Below, one piece after another: positions 47,401-59,546 of a DNA stretch of 64,000 bases (positions within the stretch are counted from its first letter, which is position 1; every line of letters begins with the position of its first letter). The translations under genes were made by a program, and so were the position numbers. The DNA is from Chimonanthus salicifolius (Eukaryota > Streptophyta > Magnoliopsida > Laurales > Calycanthaceae), in the NCBI GenBank assembly GCA_013350335.1, contig CM023540.1:25523175-25587174 (forward strand). Reading direction: 5' to 3'. The notes under the pieces were generated by a model. That model was given only the letters and a program-made list of their open reading frames with translations, had not been told where the DNA came from and did not search any database.

Positions 47401-49550
47401 TCTTTTGAATATAAGCAAACCTCTCTATATAACTTTTTTTGGAATGACTCTTTAGAGTAGAATGTAAATCGAAACTCCTACTTCATGAGGTGGTTTTTGG
47501 TCATCAGTCCAATCCCTTGGATTTCTTCAACTTTGTAGTTTATGGTTGGGTCATTTAACAGAGGAGGATGTCCTGATTCTTGGAGGCTTTTGTGTGAGGC
47601 CTATCATACCGACGGTCAAGATCGCCCAACCAAGGGACCGCCGATGTTCTTCGTAGTCCTGGGAGTGAAGAAATAATGCCATTCCTCCTTTTAATTCTGC
47701 CTTTATGGCCCATTGGCATCAATGCATTCTCATTGCTATTTAGGGAGAAAAATTTCTACGTTCTTTTACAAATCCTCTATCTGCTTGGCAATATCCAATC
47801 AAGATTCACTAGATTCTGCATTACTGCCAAAGAAACAAACTGAGCCAATCATTTATGTCTATCTCTTGCACTTATAGATTGGGTCAAGACCATTTAGGGT
47901 GCAACCTCAATACTTTAGGCTGAAGGTGAGGAAGGATGAGTGTGTTGGTTTTTAGCCATAACTGTTTATCTACGGTTAAAACTCATGGTGCAAATATCAT
48001 TACTCGTTATTCGTTAATTTCTAATAATTTACTGTTCATAGAGCTATACTAGATTTGTAGCTTCATATTTTTATATTAATACATGGAATGGGTTTCACTC
48101 TCTCGCTGAGTGTTTATAAATTAATATTCAGTACTTATAAAATTCAATGAAAAATGTGTTAATATTATTCACATTGTTTGTAGGGTGTCTCTGATTTTCT
48201 AATATTTTCTCTAAAAATATTAAGATAAAAGACATTTTTAAGTGTATTATAGAAAAAAAAAAATGAAATGATATATAGATGTTTCTAAAATTAAATTAAG
48301 AATTCTTAATGTAATTGATATAGTTTGTGGGTGTGTAATTTTTTAATTTTTTAAAACTAATAAAATTCTAGTCTTCTAAAATAATATTTAAATATTTATA
48401 TAATTAAATAAAAACTCTAAATGTACAATTACTGACTCTATTCTTAATTTACTCACCGATCACGACCGGTTTGATTCACAGTAAAAGACAAGAATGGAGT
48501 AAAAACCTTTGACTTGATCTGACTCGAAACACTCAACTGACAGCTGGACGCTGTGGAGTAGTCTATTCTAATCTGCAAACTTCTTTAACTTGGTCGAGTC
48601 AGCAGTCATTCAAAGCTTAGTTTGGTAGCAGTTAGCCCAATTATGACTTTATTGTTAGTATCCTCCAACTTGTCATACACTTTAATAAAAAAATGTATGA
48701 ATAAATAGATGGCCGATAAACTATCTAATTATAAAAATGTGATTTATTGAATTATTTTCATCTTTATTTTTTAAATTTTAAAATAAAATATTCGGTTATT
48801 ATATTAATCTAATAATAAAGATGCATAAAATGAATTAAATTAATAATATTAATAGTTTAATTTTACCATAAAATTGAATTCACATTTAAAAACTCTGCAA
48901 AAATTAAATTTAATATGATTTAAACTTGAGCATTCATTGCACCAATGAAACTCCTAAATTTATTATAAGAAAAGTTTATTGTGTGTGTTAATTAATATTA
49001 AATGAATTTAAAATTATAATTGAAATACTTTTTTTTTTTTATATAAAAATGTTTCTTGTACTTTCTATCAATTAAATATTGACATTTATGAAGAGCTCCA
49101 TTTTTTGGTTAATAGTAATGATAATATTGATAACAATAATGCCTTAAGTAACACTTGTAAGTCAAAATGAAAGTATAAATTCCTATCAATTATCTTAAAT
49201 GTATATTTTTCAATCAATTATCTTTAAACATTCAAATCTCCTTTTTAACGTAAGATATATTTAAAGAATTAAACCAATGGATTACTTTCTTGGGATTTAA
49301 AGCATAGTGAGCCTAGAAAAAAATTAAAAATCAATCAAGGAATGACTTAATGCCCCATCAATGGATTATTAAGGAAAACTCACCTTTTTAATTGGATTTT
49401 ATTTTTCTTAAAGCACTTTGAAAACTCTTTTTCATTCTCTCAAATTATTAAGTGAAACACACTTTCTCTCAACGTGTAAGAATAAAGTTTTAAATATTCA
49501 AATTTTGGAAAGAGGAAATTATTGAGATTCAGATATAATTTTCTCCAAAC
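44487..49550. other. Gene-poor intergenic region
   Basis: A stretch at about 44760-45340 looks like a decayed LTR: it has TATATAAGG near 45193 within an 11-base perfect inverted repeat (AGCCTTATATA / TATATAAGGCT, 45172-45202). One SINE copy lies at 47387-47507. The remaining sequence is AT-rich or unclassified, and I find no reading frame with a known motif. Confidence 0.45.
47387..47507 (-). mobile_element. tRNA-derived SINE, family 1, copy d
   Basis: On the minus strand the tail blocks CTACTCTAAAGAGTCATTCC, TATATAGAGAGGTTTGC and AAAAGATTAATCGAATGC follow the order of copy b at 10319-10475. The B-box region reads GAGTTTCGATTTAC. The 5' end is decayed. Confidence 0.55.
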
Positions 49551-49715
49551 GGGACATATGGGTGTAGTTTAATTGGTTATCTCTCAGCTCAGGCGAGATG
49601 TTGCGGGTTCAAGTTTCCATAGCCTAACCTTGGTATGCTGTAGAGATATTGGACTCATCTATGGGAGTTTTATGCTTGGTATCCCACGATTTCTCACGCG
49701 TAAATTTGAAAAAAA
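49551..49715 (+). mobile_element. tRNA-derived SINE, family 2, with clear A and B boxes
   Basis: A box TAGTTTAATTGG at 49565-49576 and B box GGTTCAAGTTT at 49606-49616 are 29 bases apart. A short A-rich tail ends near 49715. The flanks share ATATAATT and TTTTCTC blocks, which may be a target-site duplication with a 4-base indel. A relative with the same A box lies at 50826-50881 on the minus strand. Confidence 0.65.
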
Positions 49716-50825
49716 TATATAATTCAGATTTTCTCATTTTCTAATAATAAATTTTCAAATCGTTTGAAAAAAGAGTTAAAGATTTTTAAATCAGATTTAT
49801 GTAATTCCTAAGATATCTCTCTTCTGGTTGTCCCATCAAAAACCTAAAGTCATATGGTCCCTCCAGAAATAATTATGACCGTATGGCTGGTCAACATAGA
49901 TTGTACATAATAATAAATTTCCAAGTCAATTCTCTTCTACACTCTAATAGATTTATGAAATCTTTAGATAAGTTTAGAACAATTAAAATATTTTATTTGA
50001 AAAGATTATTTTTCATTTTTAGCCGATAAAAACTAAAAAGCACAATGAATGAAACTCTTCTTCTTCTTTTTTTCTTTCTTAAACAAGTACTATTTGTCAA
50101 TAATATTAATAATAAAATGGTTTTTTTACTTTCCCAACAAATTATTTTAATAGAGGGGAAATTTTAATGAGAAAAAGAAGTTTCTTTTATGACTGGTCAA
50201 CATAGTTGTGCACACATAAATTTTAGAGTCAACTTGAAAGCTATAGATAAGTTTAGAATAATTAAAATATTTTATTTGAAAAGGTTGCTTGTCATTGTTA
50301 GTCGATCAAAAATAAAAAATACAATGAGTGGAACTCTTCTTCTTTTTTTCAATAATATTAAAAATAAAGTGTTTTCTTTTTTTTTTTTCCAAGAAATTTA
50401 TTTTAATAGAGGGTTTGAGGAATTTTAATGAGAAAAAAACGTTTTTCTCTTTCATTATAATATTATTTTATATATTTATATTAAAAATAAATATTTTAAT
50501 TAAAATAATAAAAACGTCGGGTTTTCACAACCGAACACGAGATTGAATTTTATAGAATACATTAGATAACATCAATAGAGTCTAAACATATTTTTTTTTA
50601 TAATTGTTTTAAAATAGTCAATTTGATTAAAAAAAAATCAATGCATTAATAATGGACATTATATATCTTTTCATGTATGCCAGTATAAAATGAAAACTTA
50701 ATCCATATGCAACTTTAGTCTATTGTTTTTTTTTTAATTTCACATGTGGAAAATCGTAGAATACACAGTGTAAAACCTTTATAGGTGAGTTCATTACTTT
50801 TAAAGTACACCAAAGTTAAACTATA

Positions 50826-50881
50826 GGAGTTTGAATTCATAATCTCCTATTTTTTAAGATAAGAGATAATCAATTAAACTA
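50826..50881 (-). mobile_element. SINE head, family 2
   Basis: On the minus strand TAGTTTAATTGA (A box) and GAATTCAAACTCC (B box) are 31 bases apart. The intervening TATCTCTTATCTT also resembles the copy at 49551. Confidence 0.6.
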
Positions 50882-52630
50882 TACCTGTATAAATTAGTGT
50901 ATTGTTGGTATTTCTTGATTTGTGTAAAATCTTTGAGTTGCATAATTTTGGCAATACACTTTAATTTATGGGGGCTGCCACAATGATGGTGATGAAGACG
51001 GGCGGGCTAACCCAACCTTTGGATGGTCATGACAGATACATGCTTAACTTTAATTTCGTCTTTACTCATGGTCAAACTTTGAATTGATAGTTCATTTGAC
51101 TTGTCAGAAGTAAATCAAAAAGGCATGGAAAAGTCCTGTTTGTTTATCCCAAGACTTGTTATCCTCTCTCAGGTCTAAAGAATTTTAAATTTTGAAGAGA
51201 AAGAAAACAAGTTTTGTCAAAGGGATGAAACTCAATTAGGTTCAATCAAAATGATTGATTATAAAAAATATAACCTAAATCCATTGATTTATCGGGTAAA
51301 CCCAACCCAAGTGTTACCTATTTTATCAAAATGATAGAATTCATATTAGCAAAGGAGATTGGAGAATTGGGTTAAGTGTTTTGGTGTTAAAAAGAGTTTG
51401 ATGAGTTAGGCAAAGTAAACAGAGAGTCTTATAATATTAAGAAGGGTAATTTTAGGAAGATTGTGGTATCCATTTTCAATAGGAAAATTATATATTTATT
51501 ATGTAACAGATTTTGTATAGATGAGTGAAATAAATAAAGAACATCATGGATTTATTTTAAATTTAATTATAATATAGATAATCACAAAATAAGTAGCTTT
51601 TTAAACTATTTTTCCAAAAGAAAGAGGAAATCTAGATGTAGAAGGTCAACCCATAGAAAATCTTTCGACTTTCTATTCTAACGCATAGGGAGAACATGAA
51701 GAGAAGAACTATATCAAACAATGGCATTGGTAGTAAGATTGTTGCTACAAATATATTTTTTAGAAAGAGAAATAACTACATGGTGAATTATAATAAGATT
51801 GAGTAAGTTTTACATGCGTGGTTCACTTTGAATTAAAGAAAACCCTTGGCTCTTAATATTTTTGTACGATTTTCAGTAGACTCTAATATCAACTATTTTT
51901 AAGAACTATTCACTATTGAATTGAGATAAATCGTGATATATGATCAGTTAAGAAAAGAATTTTAGTGCACTTCAACGAATAAGATTTGGAACTTGTAGTC
52001 TATTATGATTACAATAAGATGTTGAGATCTAATAACTTTTTTCATAAAAAATGAATTTATATATAAAATTTACTCAATTTTAGTAATGACATCAATGTCA
52101 TTCAATAATTTCTCACCACAAAGCTAAATCTTATAATGCAATAAAGGTTTTTTTTTTAAAAAAATTAATGTAAAAACATTAATTTTCTCATGCAGAGGAA
52201 AAGGCGGCTGGTGACCTGGCTAAGTGGCTAAGAGCCGATGCTTTAAACGTCATTAAATGAAACATTGAAAGTTAGTTGAGCGGTTACAGCTGGCGGCTCA
52301 GAGCCACGAGACTTCCAACCACCAGTGGCTCTCTTCTTCATTCCTGCCTTCTCTCCCAGATGTTCCCTTCTTATCTATCTCTTCCACCACAACGACACTT
52401 GTATCATTTCTATGGAACTCATGAAAGCTCCTTCCTCTTCTGAGAAAAGAGTCTTCAGCCATTTTTTTTTTTTAAAAAAAGTCCCTTGAAATTTAAAAAT
52501 ATATTTTAGGATGAGCATTTTTGTTTAAAAAAATTAATAAAAAATTGTCCCAATCATCCCTCAAAACAAATTTAATTTAGGTGTTTTAATTTATTCTATC
52601 ATTTTTTATGGCCAAGGTGTCCAAACCTCC

Positions 52631-52754
52631 CAGAGCATTCAATTAATCTTCAGAGTAGGTAGAGAGTGGGCCTTTGAGATGGAGTGAAAATTAAATTCAT
52701 GACTTCAACTTTTTAAAGCAAGTTCTTAATCATCACTCTAACCTCATCGAGTTT
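52631..52754 (-). mobile_element. tRNA-derived SINE, family 1, copy c
   Basis: On the minus strand: TTAGAGTGATGATTAAG (A-box-like), CATGAATTTAATTTTCAC (B-box region), CATCTCAAAGGCCCACTC, and GAAGATTAATTGAATGC at the 3' end. The order matches copies a, b and d. Confidence 0.65.
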
Positions 52755-53036
52755 AATTTTATTCTATTATTAATAGAGTATAGAGAAGATTATCATGAGA
52801 CTGGCATTTAGGTTCTTTTTAAATTACCTAATGACAATGGTGTTGCTACTTCAGTTGAGTTTATATTTTAGACAAGCAACGGCATTTTAGTCTTCTGGGT
52901 GAAATTTTAGCCTAATATAGTAATTTAGTGTCAGTGAGGTATCATATATTATATATTAGATAAAAATTATAAAATACCTTAGACTAATTTTTTATATTCT
53001 TTTCGTACATCTTCTAATATCACAAGATTAGACTGT

Positions 53037-53086
53037 GGAAGTTCGAACCTACAATCTTCTACTTTATGAAACGGACGGCTAATTAA
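53037..53086 (-). mobile_element. SINE head with strong B box
   Basis: GGTTCGAACTTCC on the minus strand is a near-consensus Pol III B box. The A-box position reads TTAATTAGCCG, decayed. AAAGTAGAAGATTGTA between them resembles the family 2 copies. Confidence 0.5.
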
Positions 53087-54169
53087 TAAACTTTTGTTAA
53101 TACTTGACTTCAAAATCTTGCTCCAAAACTGAAGATCAACATTTAAATTTCGAGATTACCTCAAATTTCTCTCGAACCTAACTTGCACTACATAAATCTT
53201 CATACACAAGTTTTGATAAAAATGGTTCTGTCAAATATCTGACGATGGAACTAGGACTATCATCTTGGGTAGGCATCCAACCATTATTTTAAAATTTTAA
53301 ATGACTCATGCCAGTTAATTTAAATAGACTTGAGTCAATAAGATTTTGAGATAATTTAAATAGTAGTAAATTTTTTTTTCAGATTTTTAATTTTTTCAAA
53401 ATATCAGTCTAAGTCGACACTGCTGTCAGTCCAACCAAAAGTCTTTCTGGATTAGATGGGCGTTGCCATTTGATGTTTGACCTAACAACAAAAATGACCC
53501 ATCAATCTATATACAAGTCACATCATTATCCATATTATTTAAATCTAAATCTAAAGATAATGATGCCACTTGTGTTAAAATCGATTCAGATTTGGTTGAT
53601 TGATAGTATTCATGGCACTTCTTTTCATATGTTATGAATTTCATTATAACATTATTAGAACTAGTCTAATTCGTAGATGGCTACAAATTATATTTAAGAC
53701 ATTTCTATCTAATTTCACAAGTACTCAAAATCAATTCACTAAATTATTTTAACAAAAAAAATCTCTAAAATAAGGATTATCTGAGAAGAAAAATTCAAAA
53801 TAAATTGATGAAAATAACTCAAAATTATCAAAATTTTAAAGAAAAATTTAGAATTGACAAATATGTCACATTCCAAGAACTTGCACCTTAACCTTTTTAA
53901 AATTATACCCAGTGCAAAATTTAACTAAAAAAATTGCTTACAACTGATGTTGCTCGTGACGATACGACCATATAATTAATTAATTTAAAAATAAATAAAT
54001 ATAGAAAATGAAGGGCAATTCCGCCATTGCCTAATTGATGGGAAAATGGACAGAGAAACAGCATTTGAATTCAACCCACTTTCATTCAATGTAGAATTCA
54101 TGGCTTATCCAACGACCTCTCTTCCCCACTCGGTGCACATATTAACTATACTTCACCCACTTTTCCCTT

Positions 54170-54176
54170 TATATAA
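54170..54176 (+). promoter_or_regulatory. TATA box of FIDDLEHEAD
   Basis: TATATAA lies about 73 bases upstream of the start codon, which predicts a transcription start near 54205 and a CT-rich leader of about 40 bases. Pyrimidine-rich leaders of this kind are common in plants. Confidence 0.6.
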
Positions 54177-54248
54177 TTTCTCCTTCTTCGCTCCTCTTCA
54201 TCTCTCCCTCTATCTCTCTCTGCAATTGTCAGCTGTGGAGAAGAGAAC

Positions 54249-57200
54249 ATGGCCAGTGAGCAACACCTCCTCTCTACAGAGATCGTCAACCGTGGTGTTG
54301 AAGTGTCGGGTCCTGATGCAGGCTCCCCAACCTTCTCCGTCAGGGTCAGGCGACGTTTGCCGGACTTCCTGCACTCTGTAAACCTCAAATACGTGAGATT
54401 GGGCTACCATTATCTAATAAACCATGCAATCTATCTTGCCACGATACCGGTGTTGGTGATCGTGTTCGGCGCCGAGGTCGGCAGCCTGAGCAGAGAAGAT
54501 CTGTTGAAGAAGGTGTTGGAGGATACCAGCTACGATCTGGCCACCGTCCTCACCTTCTTCGGCGTCTTGGTCTTTACTGTTTCCGTCTACTTCATGTCAC
54601 GCCCCAAACCCATCTATCTCATCGATTTCGCCTGTTATCGACCGTCGGATGAACTCAAGGTAATCAATCAAATAGTGAAATACCCATTTTGTCCTTTTTT
54701 TTTTTAATCTCTTTTATAATTTGTTTGGACAAAATAAATATTAAATTTATTTTTATTCCACCAAATATAAAAGTGTTGAAACAGAGGAAAATAAGAAAAT
54801 AATGGTAAAATTGTATTTTCATTTTAAGGTGTACCATGAGAAACACTCATAGTAGACAAATCACTGGGCATTCTTCAATCCATTAAAATCTGAATGGTTC
54901 GTTGGATCATTTTCTATCAAAGATGCTAGGTGAAATCCCTTTAAATCATTTTCAACTTTAATATTAGTGAATATTTAAAAATATAAAAAATATATTATAC
55001 CTATAATACTATAATAATATTTTTTAGTGAAAAGGAAAAAGAAAAAAAAATAAATGACTGAAATTGATTTTGAAGACATTGAAATTTAAATACATACATT
55101 CACGTGTGCTTCGTTGTACGTGTGAATACATGCATGGATACGTGCCTCCCAATATGCATGTGATGGGTAGATATGCATTTTATTGTTTCATTAATTCCCA
55201 CTCTCTTTTTGACTTGGGATTATTAATAAGTTTAATTTTTATTTTATATATTAATTCATTTCTTACTAAATAATTTTTGATTGGCTTAAAATATTTATTT
55301 GAATAGGTTAATTAGTCACTATCAATTTGATTTTTCATTTTTGAGTTTTGAGTTTGTTACTGAAGTGTTATGTTGAGGTATTCTAATTTGTTTTAGTTCT
55401 CAATTTAAATTTCTTTATTTATTAAACAAATTAATCAATTCAATCTGTTTATTAAATAGATTAGAATATTCAATTATTTTTTTATAATAATAATAGTTAG
55501 GTTTTAATTTACAAGTTGGGATCTTTATTCTTAATTCACGCATCTAGTTGTCTTAAAAAATAGATTATTGTTTAGATTGTGACTTGATGAATTAATTAGG
55601 TCTTAGAATTTCGAAGCAAAGCAATCAAATTCTTTTAATATAAATTTTCTTTCTTGTCTAAGCTTTTTATTGAATTAATTGATCAAATGAATTAATAGGG
55701 TTTTATGTTATTAATTGAGATTTACTTCTCAACCACGAAACTTCATGACAGGGGACACATGGCCTACTAATGAAGCCTGTCACTTTTCATCATATAAATG
55801 GCTCATTAAATGATCATATAATTTATAGAAAAATCATAAAAAAATATTTTTTAATAATATTGTATTATTATAGATACTTTTTTTTTGAAAGGTACAGAAG
55901 AACTTCATTAAAGGAAAAAGAAAAAGTACAAGGAAAAGGATCCACGGCTTAAAAGGATTAGGTCAAAAGAAAAAGACAGAATAAAAGAAAAAAATAAAAA
56001 TTAAAACTACAAATAAAAGAAGAACTTTATTATAGGTACTTTTAAGTATTTAAAATAAAATTATCTGAGTCAAATTATCTATTAATTTTAAGATAAAATA
56101 AATTAGTCATTACTTTTTATAGATTAAAATTGATATAAATAAAAAGTTGAACCGAAATTAGAAAAAAAAATTAACAAATTTTACTATTTGAATTTACTAT
56201 GAAATGGAGTTCATTCGAGGCTCTTACATCTTAGCTGGCTTCTTTTCCAAATAAAGGGCGCACTTTAAAATGTGAAGGGTTGTTCGAAATTTAATGTTGA
56301 CAAGTCTGAAACTCTGTCGCCATTTGGTAGACCGCAGGACCTTGGAATTAAATTAGTAGTCCTGCTTTTCTCGCTGGCTTTATTGGTATTATTAGCATCA
56401 TGTCTACATGAAGCACAATTTCAGATCAAATTAAGGAGTTTCTTGTAATATAAAAGTTTGCTCCTTTAATCTTAATTAAAACAAATTAAAGTAACTGGTC
56501 AATTCTTACCTCAATGCAAAGTTAAAACTATTCACACATCTTCGTTGTTAATAATATTGTATTAAGTACATTTAATCATGTTTATGTAGCATCATTTGAT
56601 TAACTAGTCAATTAAAGCTGATGACCGTCTCTTTGATTGATGACAGGTATCGAAGGAGGAATTCATAGAGCTGGCGAGGAAATCAGAGAAATTCGACGCT
56701 GCGAGCCTGGAATTCCAGAGGCGGATCCTCAAGGCCTCCGGCATAGGCGACGAGACTTACATTCCCAAAGGAGTGATGTCTCCGGGCAACTGCGCCACCA
56801 TGAAAGAGGGGCGGGCTGAGGCATCCACCGTGATTTTCGGCGCCCTGGACGAGCTCTTCGACAAGTGCCGCATCCGGCCAAAGGACGTGGGTATCCTTGT
56901 GGTGAACTGCAGCCTCTTCAACCCCACCCCTTCTCTCTCCGCCATGGTCGTAAACCACTACAAGATGAGGGGCAACATTCTCAGCTTCAATTTGGGTGGA
57001 ATGGGGTGCAGCGCCGGCATCATAGCGCTGGACCTCGCCAACGACATGCTCCAGGCCAACCCCAACACCTTGGCCATTGTGGTCAGCGCTGAGATGGTCT
57101 CCTTCAGCTGGTACCCGGGCCGCAACCGCTCCATGTTGATTCCCAATTGCTTCTTTCGCATGGGCTGCTCCGCCCTGCTCCTCTCCAACCGGAGGCGCGA

Positions 57201-58858
57201 CTTCCACCGTGCCAGGTACCGCCTCGAGCACATCGTCCGCACCCACAAGGGATCCGACGACCGGAGCTTCAGGTCAGTCAGTCAGTCACCCTTTTAATAA
57301 TAGTACTCTCAGTCTTAAGCAAAATATGAATTTAACGACTACTTTTATGGTTAAAACATATAAATTGATATCATAAAATATGGGGTGATGAAAATAATAA
57401 TTTTGATAACTAAAATAGCTAAATGAAAGTAAAATGCAAAAAAATTGAGCCTAAACTAGATAAAGAATTGAACGGTGGTACGGATATAAATATCACTTAT
57501 TTACACCCTTATTTTTTAAGCAAGAAGTGATCAGTTGAACTAAACAATCTCTTTAATGTTTCTTTTATCAAAACACTTGATGTCCAACTCACTACTCCAA
57601 AGAAATTAATAATATGAGAAATTAAATAACTTGGCATAAATGAAATGTACGTTTGAAATTAGTTCCAGGCGCTGAATGGACATTAATTTGGTGGGCCTTC
57701 TGTTAAGGTATTAGTTGGGTGGGCCTTCTTTTGGGCCCTAGGCTTAATAATGTTCACTGTTCAGGTCTAAATTCTAAGTATTCACTCTGTTAACTGAGTG
57801 GTTAGGGGTTGCACCAACTAATCTCAACATCAAATCCTGTTATAAAAGCTTGGTTAAATCAATTTATTTGAATTTAATTAAAGTAAGTTGTAGAACTGAC
57901 TCATCATGTCCTTTCTTAGATTTTAACCCATGGCTACATCAATGAAAAATATATAATTTAAACGATATATATCACTCACACGACCATTTCAGTTAAATAC
58001 ATAATTCTTGTCAAAATTAATAAAAAAACATTGATTAGGGTTTAAAAAAATTTAGAATATAAAAAAAAAGAGATTTTCTTCTTTTAGAATTTTATTAATT
58101 ATAGAGTATGTAGTAAAAAACTCATTATTTGTCAAGATAATAGTTTATTTATATAAATAATAAAAAAAATTATAGTAATTTGATAGCAACTGTTGAATGG
58201 CACGAAAATCGAACCTAAAGTCCTACTAAATGTAACACGTGAAGTTTCAATAGGAATTTTTATAGACTCGTGACTCAGTGAGTTAGGGATGGGGTGCGTA
58301 TGTACGAACAGGTCCGTGTATCAGGACGAAGACGAGCAACGGGTGAAGGGTCTAGCAATCAGTAGAGATCTGATGGAAGTGGGCGGCCACGCTCTGAAGA
58401 CCAACATCACCACCCTCGGCCCCCTTGTCCTCCCCTTCTCCGAGCACGTCTTCTTCTTCGCCTCCCTCATCTGGCGCCACCTCTTCCGCACCGCCGATGC
58501 CACCAAGCCCTACATTCCCGACTATAAGCTGGCCTTCGAGCATTTCTGTGTCCACGCCGCCAGCAAGAACGTGCTGGACGAGCTTCAGAAGAACTTGGAG
58601 CTGAGCGACCGGAACATGGAGGCCTCCCGGATGGCGCTCCACCGCTTCGGCAACACTTCCAGCAGCAGCATCTGGTATGAGTTGGCCTATCTAGAGGCCA
58701 AGGAGCGGGTCCGGCGAGGAGACCGGATCTGGCAGCTTGCATTTGGATCTGGGTTCAAGTGCAACAGTGCTGTGTGGCGGGCCATGGGCCATGTGAGGAA
58801 GCCGGCGAGGAATCCATGGCTGGATTGCATTGATCGATATCCTCCACTTGCACCCTAA
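54249..58858 (+). CDS. FDH: FIDDLEHEAD (KCS10), 3-ketoacyl-CoA synthase, complete
   Basis: This enzyme condenses malonyl-CoA with a long-chain acyl-CoA, the first and committing step of fatty acid elongation in the ER. FIDDLEHEAD acts in the epidermis and its loss causes organ fusion in Arabidopsis. Exons are 54249-54659, 56647-57272 and 58312-58858; phases agree and the product is 527 residues. The N-terminus ([32 protein letters not shown]) is diagnostic of KCS10 rather than other KCS. Two membrane segments lie at about 57-75 and 97-116. The FAE1/type III PKS-like part has the active-site Cys258 in [10 protein letters not shown], His427 in HFCVHAASK and Asn460 in RFGNTSSSS, plus [20 protein letters not shown]. 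Donors are GTAATC and GTCAGT; both acceptors end CAG. The variable loop before [14 protein letters not shown] is short compared with the Arabidopsis protein as I remember it. No catalytic residue is missing, so the gene looks functional. Confidence 0.96.
54660..56646 (+). other. FIDDLEHEAD intron 1
   Basis: A 1987-base AT-rich intron. At about 55875-56010 a T run followed by GAAAGGTACAGAAGAACTTC and A-rich sequence looks like the poly(A) end of a short minus-strand LINE or SINE fragment. Nothing else is recognisable. Confidence 0.85.
57273..58311 (+). other. FIDDLEHEAD intron 2
   Basis: A 1039-base intron. It holds two tRNA-like repeat remnants: at about 57500-57545 (minus strand TTAGTTCAACTGATCAC, an A-box-like motif) and at about 57793-57850 (plus strand, TGAGTGGTTAGGGG with ACATCAAATCCTG 30 bases on). 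Confidence 0.85.
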
Positions 58859-59546
58859 TTCTCATTCTCATTCTCATTGTTCCTTCGAAAACCCTGCTAA
58901 TTGTATTTTCATTTTTATCGTATGTTTAAAATTCTATTTTCAAGCTTTACACAATGGAAATGGAAATGGAATGGAATGGAATGTAAGGAAGGTACATTTG
59001 CTTCTTTTCATCATTCTTTTTATCGTTTTTGTCTAAAAGAAGAAGAAAAAATGTCAGAAATTCTTATTTCTGAAATTAAAAATGAAAAAATAAAAGCAAC
59101 ATTTTGCACAAGCTCTTGGCGTTCGAATGCTTTCACTGACGGATTTACTCTATTGTCATCATCACATATTAAAATCTAATCTATGTTAAATCGATTGACT
59201 GATTTATCTCTAAATATTAAAAAAAAAACATTTATTTATTATATCTATTTTTTAAATATTGTCCAGCCGGCAGATGCCATGACCCACAAATACCACACAA
59301 TAGAGCATTTGACTAGTCTAATATTGTGGAGCAAGCTGATGCGTATTGTATTCATTGATATTACCTGGTATCAGTGGTTTTATGCCAATTTTCCCAAAAA
59401 AAAAAAAAAATCCTAATCTTCTAACAATAATTTTAAAATTAATGACTTTGGTCCACAACAAAAAAAATTGTAAAATAATTAAAATAATTGTAGATTATCA
59501 TAAACATCAAAATAAGTCTTATCTTGGACGCTCCATATAAACACTC
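58859..59546. other. FIDDLEHEAD 3' flank
   Basis: The 3' UTR starts with a hexanucleotide run (ATTCTC repeated four times at 58858-58879) and has a GGAAATGGAATGGAATGG stretch at about 58955-58981. Beyond about 59050 the DNA is AT-rich and unremarkable. Confidence 0.5.

Larger units (their letters stand above)
49716..54168. other. Intergenic DNA 5' of FIDDLEHEAD
   Basis: AT-rich, with SINE remnants listed separately. Two similar blocks (about 50041 and 50330, each with AAACTCTTCTTCTT or GGAACTCTTCTTCTT followed by an A/T-rich run and AATAGAGG) show a diverged duplication. At 52200-52460 a less AT-rich, pyrimidine-rich stretch with an ATG at about 52411 looks like a leader and gene start, but no coding continuation follows. 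I found no L1 box of the TAAATGYA type close to the FIDDLEHEAD start. Confidence 0.45.

Noticed and set aside
52200..52460. A gene start with leader and ATG near 52411
   Set aside because: The frame runs into a homopolymer and stops after about 25 codons. No later exon could be found before the FIDDLEHEAD promoter.
56683..57246. A 187-codon open frame on the minus strand opposite FIDDLEHEAD exon 2
   Set aside because: It is the antisense shadow of a GC-rich coding exon whose plus-strand product is conserved throughout.
58321..58742. Minus-strand frames opposite FIDDLEHEAD exon 3
   Set aside because: These are also shadows of a conserved exon.
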